A DNA stretch of 64,000 bases from an uncultured Pelagibacteraceae bacterium. GTDB taxonomy: Bacteria; Pseudomonadota; Alphaproteobacteria; Pelagibacterales; Pelagibacteraceae. The notes under the pieces were generated by a model, which was not told the origin of the DNA, ran no database searches, and saw only the letters and a program-made list of their open reading frames with translations. Positions 24,637 to 33,161 of this stretch are shown piece by piece (position 1 is the stretch's first letter; each line of letters opens with the position of its first letter). The position numbers and the translations under genes were made by a program. The stretch is from assembly GCA_902613545.1 (NCBI GenBank), contig CACMHW010000002.1, forward strand, positions 1 through 64,000, written 5' to 3'.

Positions 24637-26370
24637 TTAATTCCAAGCTTTTGCGAATGGAACTGTTTTACCTTTAGGTTTCTCATTTCGTTTAGCTTTT
24701 GGTGATCCTGGTTGTTTTAACCAATAATCAGCACCTTTCGGTTTAGCTAATCTTGGACCACATCCACCGTATGTATTGTTTGCTTTATCAGCAGCTTCCA
24801 TACGAGACATAACTAAGTTCATCTCTTCTGCAAGACGATCCATAGCTTGTTGTGGAGTAAACGCACCTGAGTTTACATCTCCAATTTGTTGCCACCAGAT
24901 TTGTGCAAGTTTCGGATAGTCCGGAACATTGATACCTGTCGGTGACCACAATACTCTATTTTTAGATCTGTAGAATTCTACAAGTCCGCCAAGTTTTGGA
25001 GCTCTCTTAGTAAAGTGTTTATGATTAATTGTACTATCTCTAATGATAGTTAAACCAACATCACTTTTCTTAAGATCAACAGTTTTTGATACTACAAACT
25101 GAGCGTATAACCATGCAGCTTTTCTTCTGTCAACTGGAGTAGACTTAAATAAAGTCCATGATCCAGCATCTTGATAACCAAGCTTCATACCTTCATCCCA
25201 GTAAGGACCTTTCGGTGATGGTCCCATTCTCCATAAAGGATTTCCATTATCGTCAACTGTTTTGTTTCCAGAACTTTTTGGAGCAACCATTGATGCCGTG
25301 AACGCTGTATACCAGAAAATTTGCTGAGCAACGTTTCCTGATGATAAAGCTGGCAGAGACTGATAGAAGTCCATTGCCGCAGCACCTGGAGGTGCATAGG
25401 CTCTTAACCACTCATCCCATTTTCTGATTGCATATACGGCAGCAGGACCATTAGCAGCCCCACCTCTTGCTACGTCAGCACCAACTGGATTACAAGAACC
25501 TTTTTCCATTCTTATTCCCCACTCGTCTACTGGCACACCATTTGGTTTACCAACTGAACCTGCACCAGCCATTGATAACCACGCGTCAGTCATTCTCCAT
25601 CCTAAGTCTGGAGCTCTCTTACCGTAGTCCATGTGACCGTATACTCTAACACCGTCGATATTCTTTACATCTTTTGTAAAGTACTCAGCGATATCTTCGT
25701 AAGCAGACCAGTTTACTGGTACACCTAGTTCATATCCGTATTTAGCTTTGAAACCTTTTTTGATTTCAGGTCTGTCAAACCAATCTTTTCTAAACCAATA
25801 AAGGTTAGCAAATTGTTGGTCAGGTAATTGATATAAATCACCATCTGGACCTGTAGTAAATGATTTACCGATGAAATCATCGATATCCAATGTTGGTAAA
25901 GTAACATCTTTACCTTCACCTTTCATCCACTTAGTTAAGTTTACTGCTAACTGAAGTCTTGAATGCGTACCAATCAAATCAGAGTCATTGATGTATGCAT
26001 CATACAAGTTTCTTCCAGTTTGCATTTGAGTTTGTACTGCTTGTACTACTTCTCCTTCTCCCAATAACTGGTGGTTTACTTTAATCCCAGTTATTTCTCC
26101 AAAAGCTTTTGTTAAAACTTTTGACTCATATTCGTGAGTTGGAATTGTTTCTGACAATACATTTATTTCCATTCCTTTGAATGGCTTTGCAGCATCGTGG
26201 AACCAATTAAGTTCTTTCTCTCTTTCTTTTGCAGAAATAGTTGAAAGACTAAACTCACCATTTGACCATTTCTTTATTGCAGCCATGTGACCATCAGCTA
26301 CAGCGTTCGAAATAGTTAAAAGAGAAATTGAAACAGCAACAGCTAAAATATTCTTAAATGTTTTAAACAT
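24637..26370 (-). CDS. glpV: Glycerol ABC transporter substrate-binding protein GlpV
   Basis: 577 residues, unusually long for a binding protein but normal for GlpV. The signal peptide ends in SNAVA (about residue 25). ETIPTHEYESKVLTKAFGEITGI, LPDQQFANLYWFRKDWFD, YGHMDYGKRAPDLGWRMTDAW and the C-terminal VPDYPKLAQIWWQQIGDVNSG mark the SBP_bac_1-type glycerol/polyol binders (quoted in parts). It captures glycerol in the periplasm. A 104-base gap separates it from glpK upstream, the only sizeable gap in the series, so it may have its own promoter. A terminator-like hairpin follows. Confidence 0.9.
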   Translation of the reverse strand: MFKTFKNILAVAVSISLLTISNAVADGHMAAIKKWSNGEFSLSTISAKEREKELNWFHDAAKPFKGMEINVLSETIPTHEYESKVLTKAFGEITGIKVNHQLLGEGEVVQAVQTQMQTGRNLYDAYINDSDLIGTHSRLQLAVNLTKWMKGEGKDVTLPTLDIDDFIGKSFTTGPDGDLYQLPDQQFANLYWFRKDWFDRPEIKKGFKAKYGYELGVPVNWSAYEDIAEYFTKDVKNIDGVRVYGHMDYGKRAPDLGWRMTDAWLSMAGAGSVGKPNGVPVDEWGIRMEKGSCNPVGADVARGGAANGPAAVYAIRKWDEWLRAYAPPGAAAMDFYQSLPALSSGNVAQQIFWYTAFTASMVAPKSSGNKTVDDNGNPLWRMGPSPKGPYWDEGMKLGYQDAGSWTLFKSTPVDRRKAAWLYAQFVVSKTVDLKKSDVGLTIIRDSTINHKHFTKRAPKLGGLVEFYRSKNRVLWSPTGINVPDYPKLAQIWWQQIGDVNSGAFTPQQAMDRLAEEMNLVMSRMEAADKANNTYGGCGPRLAKPKGADYWLKQPGSPKAKRNEKPKGKTVPFAKAWN

Positions 26371-26474
26371 AGATTATTTCCCTCTTTGTTGTTGTTTTTA
26401 ATTGTAATATTGAACCAAAAAACAACTGCAATGTACAGTGAGTAAAAATTAAATAATTACAACTTTGAAGTGTA

Positions 26475-27956
26475 TTAATTTATTAAAGCACGCTTGACCG
26501 CTTTTTCCCAACCTTTGATGAGCGTTGATCTAGATTTATTTTTCATTTTTGGAGAAAACTTTTTCTCTAAGTGCCAATTTTTTGAAATATCTTTTAATGA
26601 TTTATATACACCGATTTGTAAACCAGCCATAAAAGCTGCGCCTAAAGCTGTAGTCTCTTGAACTTTAGGTCTTAAAACTTTTACATTTACGATGTCTGAT
26701 AAAAATTGAGAGAACCAATTATTCATAACCATGCCACCATCTACTTTAACTATTTTGGGTCTAAGACCATCATGTTTCATGGCTTCGAAGAGATCAAAAG
26801 TTTGATAGGCTACTGCTTCTATAGTAGCTCTAACTATTTCTTTAGGGCTTGTATCCCTTGTAATGCCACTTAAGACACCCCTGGCATTGGCATCCCAGTA
26901 AGGCGCTCCTAATCCAGTGAATGCGGGAACTAAATAAATGTCATTATTATTATCGAGTGACTTTACTATTTTTTCTGTTTCAGGTGCTTTTTTAAAAAAT
27001 TTCATTCTGTCTCTTAACCATTGGACTCCTGCTCCAGCGATAAAGATTGAGCCTTCCATAGCGTATGTTGTTTTACCCTTAATCCTATAGGCAATTGTCG
27101 TCAATAAACGATTTTTCGAATAAATTTTCTTTGAACCTGTATTTAATAAAACGAAAGCTCCCGTACCATATGTACTTTTTAAAGACCCTGGTTCGAAACA
27201 ACATTGACCAATAGTCGCTGATTGTTGATCTCCCACTACACCACTTATAGGTATTGATTTTCCTGTAATTAATGAATGAGTTTGTCCATAATCGTCTGAA
27301 CAATCTTTTACTTCAGGTAAAATATGTTTTTTAATTTTAAGTAAGTTCAATATTGTATCATCCCATTTATTAGATGAGATATTATAAATCATTGTTCTAC
27401 TAGCATTAGTAGCATCTGTTGCGTGAACTTTACCTTTTGTAAGTCTCCATATTAAAAAACTATCAATAGTTCCAAACAATAACTGTTTTTTATTCATTAA
27501 TTGTCTTGCTTTTGGCACATTATCTAGAATCCACTTGATTTTAGTTCCTGAAAAATAAGAGTCGATAAGTAGGCCAGTTTTATTAAAAATCATCGTATCC
27601 TTATTTTGCTTTCTCAGTTTTTTACAAAATTCTTCTTGTCTTCTATCTTGCCATACAATCGCTTTATAAACAGGTTGGCCATTTTTTTTATCCCATAAAA
27701 CTGTGGTTTCCCTTTGATTTGTAATACCTATACTTAAAATTTCTCCTTTTAACTTTTTTGCTTTTTGGATGACATCTTTTAAAGTTTTAATAGTTGTTCT
27801 CCATATTTCATCGGGATCATGTTCGACCCATCCACTTTTAGGGAAATATTGAGTAAATTCTTTTTGTGATGAAAAAATTGGTTTACCTTTTAGATCAAAA
27901 AGAATTGATCTATTTGATGTTGTTCCAGCATCAATTGAAATTATAAATTTTTTCAT
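26475..27956 (-). CDS. glpK: Glycerol kinase
   Basis: 493 residues of the FGGY family, close to E. coli GlpK in length. SIDAGTTSNRSILFD (6-20) is the N-terminal phosphate motif. WVEHDPDEIW, GITNQRETTVLWD, VWQDRR, YFSGTKIKWILDN, and the C-terminal MVMNNWFSQFLSDIV with TTALGAAFMAGL follow. It phosphorylates glycerol to glycerol-3-phosphate and thereby traps it inside. It overlaps the upstream gpsA-like gene by one base. Together they form the first two enzymatic steps of glycerol catabolism. Confidence 0.95.
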   Translation of the reverse strand: MKKFIISIDAGTTSNRSILFDLKGKPIFSSQKEFTQYFPKSGWVEHDPDEIWRTTIKTLKDVIQKAKKLKGEILSIGITNQRETTVLWDKKNGQPVYKAIVWQDRRQEEFCKKLRKQNKDTMIFNKTGLLIDSYFSGTKIKWILDNVPKARQLMNKKQLLFGTIDSFLIWRLTKGKVHATDATNASRTMIYNISSNKWDDTILNLLKIKKHILPEVKDCSDDYGQTHSLITGKSIPISGVVGDQQSATIGQCCFEPGSLKSTYGTGAFVLLNTGSKKIYSKNRLLTTIAYRIKGKTTYAMEGSIFIAGAGVQWLRDRMKFFKKAPETEKIVKSLDNNNDIYLVPAFTGLGAPYWDANARGVLSGITRDTSPKEIVRATIEAVAYQTFDLFEAMKHDGLRPKIVKVDGGMVMNNWFSQFLSDIVNVKVLRPKVQETTALGAAFMAGLQIGVYKSLKDISKNWHLEKKFSPKMKNKSRSTLIKGWEKAVKRALIN

Positions 27957-29002
27957 TACCTAAAAGCTTCCCAATTAAATTCAAGTTTTTTATCCTCAAC
28001 AATAGCATTAATCATACTAAGCATTAAAGGTATTTTTTTTTTATCAAAATCCTCATTTACTTTTTTAGCAATCTCTATTGCTAAGTCTGCACCCTCAACA
28101 GTAACTTTTTCCATTTTTGTTTTTTTTGCTTCTGAAAAGGTTAAACCTTCACCGATATAAGACCCCATCATAGCGTTTCTGCCTCCACCAGAACTAACAT
28201 ATAGATCACCCAAACCCGCTAAACCTCTAACTGTCTCTTTTTTACCTTTTAAGTGTTCAACAAATATTTCCATTTCATGAATTGATTGCTTTATTAAAGC
28301 TGAGGCAGTATTTAAATAATTCTTTTCTCTTACCTCGTCTGAAATATTTCTACTACATAAACCCCTTGCAGCTCCAACTGCCATAGAAAAAATATTTTTT
28401 ATAGCTGCAGATACTTCTACTCCATTTAAATCATCTGAAAATGAAGTATGGTAGTAATTAGTATTTAACATATCTGCTATTTTTTTTGCAATTTTTATAT
28501 CTTTATTTGCAATAACTACGCTACTATGAACTCTATTCGCCAATCCCGCCGCAAGACAAGGACCTCCTACTGCTGAAATATTTGTTTTTGTAATTCCTTT
28601 TTCCAACAACAATCTCTGAAGTTTATCTACTAGTAGCTCATAGTTATTTTTGTGAATGCTTAAACCTTTTGTAAGCATTAATAAATTAGGGATTTGTTTT
28701 CCAATATAAACTCTAACTAATTGATCTGCTACCCATTCTATACCTTTAGAGCTTATTCCAAGCACGATTAAATCAACATTTGATTTAAGCACCTGATCAA
28801 ATTTATCAAATTTAAAAACCTTAATTTCTTGGGGTATTTTAGTTTTTAATCCTGCATGTAAATTTTCATTAGCCTGAAAATCATCAATAAAATCATTTTC
28901 TAAATGAGTACCGACAATATTGACATCGTGGTTATTATCTAAGCATGGTAACGCAAAAGCCGAGCCCATTGCACCTGCACCAATTATTACAATTTTTGAC
29001 AT
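27956..29002 (-). CDS. gpsA: Glycerol-3-phosphate dehydrogenase [NAD(P)+], divergent GpsA
   Basis: 348 residues. IGAGAMGSAF (7-16) begins the Rossmann fold. The catalytic lysine region is VEVSAAIKNIFSMAVGAARG, and GLAGLGDLYVSSGGGRN matches the GpsA substrate loop. The usual GPSFA(K/R)E segment is replaced by GGPCLAAGLANR, so the sequence is distant from the biosynthetic enzyme. The position directly before glpK, with no glpD in the window, suggests it oxidises glycerol-3-phosphate to dihydroxyacetone phosphate. The physiological direction is inferred. It abuts trkH with no gap. Confidence 0.85.
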   Translation of the reverse strand: MSKIVIIGAGAMGSAFALPCLDNNHDVNIVGTHLENDFIDDFQANENLHAGLKTKIPQEIKVFKFDKFDQVLKSNVDLIVLGISSKGIEWVADQLVRVYIGKQIPNLLMLTKGLSIHKNNYELLVDKLQRLLLEKGITKTNISAVGGPCLAAGLANRVHSSVVIANKDIKIAKKIADMLNTNYYHTSFSDDLNGVEVSAAIKNIFSMAVGAARGLCSRNISDEVREKNYLNTASALIKQSIHEMEIFVEHLKGKKETVRGLAGLGDLYVSSGGGRNAMMGSYIGEGLTFSEAKKTKMEKVTVEGADLAIEIAKKVNEDFDKKKIPLMLSMINAIVEDKKLEFNWEAFR

Positions 29003-30418
29003 TTAATCCTTTAAAAATATTTTTTTGAAAATTAAAAAAAACGATATTAGCTCAATTTTTCCTATAATCATAAAGATAATTAAACTTATTTTCGATGATA
29101 TTAATAGATTTGCGAAGTTTATATTTTGTAAATTGTACATTTCAGAATTAACTGTATTCGTAAGGGCTAATATAGAAAGTTTAAATGATCTTTCGAAACC
29201 TATGTTATCTAATACTAAAAAACTAGATAAAATAAATAAACTAATAAAGAAAGAAATAAAAATTAAAAAAGAAATTCCAATATTATCATTGGTAATTTTT
29301 TTATCTGAGCTAAAAATTGTTTTATTAATTATACTATTAGGACTTATAAGTTTAATTATTTCTGCAGAGGTTATCTTTAAGAGAATGTATAATCTAGTCA
29401 ATTTAATACCAGATGTATTAGATATAAGCGATCCACCAATAATAGTAATAAATAAAAAATATAAACTTAAATTATTTTCATTATCAATTAATGTTATCCC
29501 GGAATTAGATATGCTACTTAAAACACCCAGAATTGTATTTAAACCATCAAAATTATTGAAAAAAATTAATAAAATTAAGACTAAAGATAACCCTAGAAGA
29601 TAAAAATCTTCCTTATGATAAATAACGAAATTTTTTTTATTAAAAATATTAAATAAAAAATAAAAATTTAACATGGATAAAATAAACGAAAAAATTAAAA
29701 TAATTTTTTGGAAATTCGAAGAAATTATTTCACTTAAATTGTCTGCTGGTAAAAAACCACCTCCTGAAACTAAGGTCATGGTTAAGTTCAAAGAATTAAA
29801 AAGTCGTACACCAGAAAAATTAAGTAAAGAAAATAATATAAAACTTAAAACACTATAAAAAATAAATATTTTTATAATGTTATTTTTTATATTTTCTTCT
29901 GATTTAAAATTGCTTTCTCCTGAATAAGTTAAGTTAGTCATTTTAAAATTAAAAGTATTGTTGGAAAATAATAAGATTAAAAAAAGTAAAAAGTATAAAC
30001 CACCTATCCATTGTGTCGATGATCTCCAAAGTATTAATGTTGGATCTAAATACTTTATATTTTTAAAAATTGAAAAACCAGTGCCTGTTAATCCAGATAT
30101 AGCTTCAAAAAAAGCACTAATAAACGTAACTTGAAGATTACTTAGATAGAAAGGAATAGATATTAATAAGCCAATGATAATATATACAAGTATTATTAAA
30201 ATTAATTGCTCTATAAAGTTAATATCTTTTTTAGCTTTTTTTCCAAATAAATAAAGTGAAAGACCAAATATAAGAGATAGAATTAAAGTTGTAAAATATG
30301 CTTCTATACTTAAAAAATAATCAAAGTATGATGAGTATAAAATATTTATAAATGACAATAAACTTATTGGGAAACAAAATAAGCTCAAGAAAAAACTAAT
30401 ACTTCTTATATTCATCAA
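29003..30418 (-). CDS. trkH: Trk-type potassium uptake membrane protein TrkH
   Basis: 471 residues, polytopic, with the four-repeat selectivity-filter pattern of TrkH/KtrB. SGLTGTGFSIF (first filter-like glycine), TLVSGGGFLPADN, SNSGITLIDNE and NTVNSEMYN are recognisable pore-loop segments. The last filter lacks the canonical glycine-rich form, as often happens in the fourth repeat. It imports K+ together with the cytoplasmic TrkA encoded just upstream (3-base gap). Its stop directly abuts the gpsA start. Confidence 0.85.
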   Translation of the reverse strand: MMNIRSISFFLSLFCFPISLLSFINILYSSYFDYFLSIEAYFTTLILSLIFGLSLYLFGKKAKKDINFIEQLILIILVYIIIGLLISIPFYLSNLQVTFISAFFEAISGLTGTGFSIFKNIKYLDPTLILWRSSTQWIGGLYFLLFLILLFSNNTFNFKMTNLTYSGESNFKSEENIKNNIIKIFIFYSVLSFILFSLLNFSGVRLFNSLNLTMTLVSGGGFLPADNLSEIISSNFQKIILIFSFILSMLNFYFLFNIFNKKNFVIYHKEDFYLLGLSLVLILLIFFNNFDGLNTILGVLSSISNSGITLIDNENNLSLYFLFITIIGGSLISNTSGIKLTRLYILLKITSAEIIKLISPNSIINKTIFSSDKKITNDNIGISFLIFISFFISLFILSSFLVLDNIGFERSFKLSILALTNTVNSEMYNLQNINFANLLISSKISLIIFMIIGKIELISFFLIFKKIFLKD

Positions 30419-30421
30419 ATA

Positions 30422-31795
30422 TTAAATTGATCCTACGCTGAAAATATCCTCAACCGCTTTTAGCTGTTCTCTCTTAGCCAAAAAAACAACTAAATCATCT
30501 TTTTCAAATATAAAGTTAGATCTAGGTATAATAACTTTATTTTTTCTTACAATAGCACCTATTCTTATATCTTCAGGAAGATTTGAGTCTCTTATTTTTT
30601 TATTTAGCAACTCTGATTTATCAAGAATTTTTGCTTCAATAAACTCATATTCGCCATCAAGTACTGAATAGACTGTACCTATAGTTCCTCTGTGAACGTG
30701 TTCCATAATTCTAGAAACAGTTGTCATACGCGGATCTACTAAGTCGTCGATGTTAAGTGAGTCTTGAAGTAAATTGTAATTGGATTTATTTACTATAGCG
30801 ATAGTTCTTTTTTTTAGTCCGGTTTTTTCAGCTAAAACACAAGCCATCATATTATTTTCGTCATCATTTGTTAAAGCTAATACAGTTTCCGATCCCTCCA
30901 AATTTGCCTCCTTTAAAATATCTTCATCTAGAGCATCTCCATTAATAACGATGGAGGACGAAAGCTCATTTGCAATTTCTTCTGCTCTTTTTTTATCTTT
31001 TTCAATAATTTTTATTCTTAAATCTTCAAAATGTTCCTCTAACATTTTAGCCAAATTTAAACCGATATTACCTCCACCAATAATTAATACATTTTTAGAA
31101 ACTTTTTCTTCGTGACCAAATGCTTTTAAAATTTGATTTAGTTGATCGCTACTAACAACTACATAAACATTATCATCTTCCAACATTTGATCATTTTTTT
31201 TAAGATAGATAAATTTTTCTTTTCTCAGAGCGCCGACAATATTAGCCTTAAAATCTGGAAATTTTTCAGTCAATTTTTTCAAAGGTATATTTTTAATCGG
31301 GCAATTTTTTTCAATTGAAATTTCCAGCATTTTTACTTTATTATTTCCAAATGGGACGTTATCTAATGCTCCTGGGGCTTCTAATCTTCTATATAAAGAT
31401 TTTGCAACTTCAATTTCTGGAGAAATAATTACGTCTATTGGAATATTTGATTTATTAAATAATTTACCCCATTTTCCCTTTAAAAAGTCCTTAGTTCTTA
31501 TTCTGGCAATTTTTTTGGAAACATTAAATAATGAACTCGCTAACTGGCAAACAATCATATTTGTTTCATCATTTCTTGTTACTGCGATTATCATGTCAGC
31601 ATTTTCAGTACCTGCATTTTCTAAAACCGTCGGAAGTGAGGCTCTACCAACAATACCTTTAACATCCTGGGTGTCATTAATTTTTTTAATATCTTCGGAC
31701 GATTGATCTATTACCGTTACTGAGTGTCCTTGAGCAGATAATTGTTTACTAATTGAAAAGCCGACCTTGCCAGCTCCACATATAATTATATTCAT
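30422..31795 (-). CDS. trkA: Trk potassium transporter NAD-binding regulatory protein TrkA
   Basis: 457 residues in two tandem RCK halves. The first dinucleotide site is GAGKVGFSISKQL (7-19), the second GGGNIGLNLAKML (about 239-251), and each is followed by a TrkA_C domain. TrkA binds NAD(H) and gates TrkH. It lies one base after ntrX. Linkage of trkA to ntrYX is common in Alphaproteobacteria. Confidence 0.93.
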   Translation of the reverse strand: MNIIICGAGKVGFSISKQLSAQGHSVTVIDQSSEDIKKINDTQDVKGIVGRASLPTVLENAGTENADMIIAVTRNDETNMIVCQLASSLFNVSKKIARIRTKDFLKGKWGKLFNKSNIPIDVIISPEIEVAKSLYRRLEAPGALDNVPFGNNKVKMLEISIEKNCPIKNIPLKKLTEKFPDFKANIVGALRKEKFIYLKKNDQMLEDDNVYVVVSSDQLNQILKAFGHEEKVSKNVLIIGGGNIGLNLAKMLEEHFEDLRIKIIEKDKKRAEEIANELSSSIVINGDALDEDILKEANLEGSETVLALTNDDENNMMACVLAEKTGLKKRTIAIVNKSNYNLLQDSLNIDDLVDPRMTTVSRIMEHVHRGTIGTVYSVLDGEYEFIEAKILDKSELLNKKIRDSNLPEDIRIGAIVRKNKVIIPRSNFIFEKDDLVVFLAKREQLKAVEDIFSVGSI

Positions 31796-31796
31796 T

Positions 31797-33161
31797 TTAG
31801 TTTATGCCTTTAATTCCAAGTTCTTTAAGTTTTCTATGAAGAGCAGATCTTTCCATACCTATGAAATCTGCTGTTTTTGAGATGTTACCATGATTTTTTT
31901 TTAGTTGTGTGATTAAATATTCCTTTTCAAAATGTTTTCGTGCCTCTTTTAATGGTGATGTAAAAGATTTTTCTAAAAGATCTTTGTTTGAAAATGTGGA
32001 GGCTGGATTTAATATATCTTCAATGATCTTATTTATTTTAGATTGAGACTCATTAGCTGACAAAATCGTAATTCTCTCCACTAAATTTCTTAGCTCCCTC
32101 ACATTTCCAGGCCAATTATAAGTGTATAAATTATCATTTTTTATGTCGATTTTTGGTTGTTGAACTCCATTTATTTCTGAGAGTTTTTCTTTAAAATACT
32201 CTATCAATAGAGGAATATCTTCAGTTCTCGAACTTAAAGATGTAAGTTCGATCGGCATTACATTCAATCTATGATACAAATCTTCTCTAAATTTATTTAT
32301 TTTAACTAATTCGCTTAAATCTTTTGAGGTAGAGGATATTAACCTAATATTTACATTGATATCTTTAGATCCATTTAATCTTTTGAATTTTTGATCTATT
32401 AAAACTCTTAAAACATTTGCTTGTGTCTCAAAAGGAATTTCAGAAACTTCGTCAATTAATAATGTTCCTTTGTTGGCTCTTTCTAATGCTCCAAAAGATA
32501 TATTTCCGTCATCAAACTCTTCTCCAAATAATTCTTTCTCATAAGTACTTTCTTTTAGTAATGCAGCATTTATTATTATAAAAGGTTCTTTTGCTCTGGA
32601 CGAATTTTTATGAATTTTTCTAGCTACTAATTCTTTTCCAGTTCCTGTAGGACCGTAAATTAAAACTCTACTTTCAGAAGTTGATAATTTTTCAATTATT
32701 TTTTTTACTTTAATTACTGAAGTGCTTTTGCCTATTAGTTCAAATGAATGAAAAAGTTTATTTTCAATAATATCTTTTTCCTTTTTAAGCTTAGAAGACT
32801 CTAAAGCTCTATTAACATAATTTAAAATTTTTTCTTTTGTAAAAGGTTTCTCAATAAATTCGTACGCACCGAGTCTAGTAGCTTCAACAGCTATTTGAAC
32901 AGTAGCATGACCTGATATCATTATAACTGGTGTTAACTTATCTTTTTTTGTTACTAGTTTTAAAAGATCTATTCCATCTTTGTCAGTTTTATCTAATTTG
33001 ATATCTATTATTGCAAGATCAGGTAGTTTTTTGTTTATTTCAAAAACTGCTTGATCATAATTGGCAGCAGTTCTCACCTCATAGTTCTGCTCCTTAAGAA
33101 TATTGCTGACTAATGAGCGAATATCAGGATTATCGTCTATTACTAAAATTTCTTTATGCAT
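31797..33161 (-). CDS. ntrX: NtrX-type response regulator without GAFTGA loop
   Basis: 454 residues: receiver domain (1-120, phospho-acceptor D53 in IIDIKLD, ISGHAT at 83-88, KPF at 105-107), AAA+ domain (Walker A GPTGTGKE at 170-177, Walker B LLIDE at 234-238) and a C-terminal Fis-type HTH (NHGNISKTADFIGMERSALHRKL, motif SKTADFIGMER). Where sigma-54 activators have GAFTGA, residues 212-228 read FGEEFDDGNISFGALER, so contact with sigma-54 is unlikely. It overlaps ntrY by eight bases; NtrY is its likely kinase. Confidence 0.92.
   Translation of the reverse strand: MHKEILVIDDNPDIRSLVSNILKEQNYEVRTAANYDQAVFEINKKLPDLAIIDIKLDKTDKDGIDLLKLVTKKDKLTPVIMISGHATVQIAVEATRLGAYEFIEKPFTKEKILNYVNRALESSKLKKEKDIIENKLFHSFELIGKSTSVIKVKKIIEKLSTSESRVLIYGPTGTGKELVARKIHKNSSRAKEPFIIINAALLKESTYEKELFGEEFDDGNISFGALERANKGTLLIDEVSEIPFETQANVLRVLIDQKFKRLNGSKDINVNIRLISSTSKDLSELVKINKFREDLYHRLNVMPIELTSLSSRTEDIPLLIEYFKEKLSEINGVQQPKIDIKNDNLYTYNWPGNVRELRNLVERITILSANESQSKINKIIEDILNPASTFSNKDLLEKSFTSPLKEARKHFEKEYLITQLKKNHGNISKTADFIGMERSALHRKLKELGIKGIN

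Noticed and set aside
29025..29603. A 192-codon Ile/Leu/Lys-rich frame opposite trkH
   Set aside because: Shadow of the hydrophobic trkH coding strand; no ribosome site and no family resemblance.
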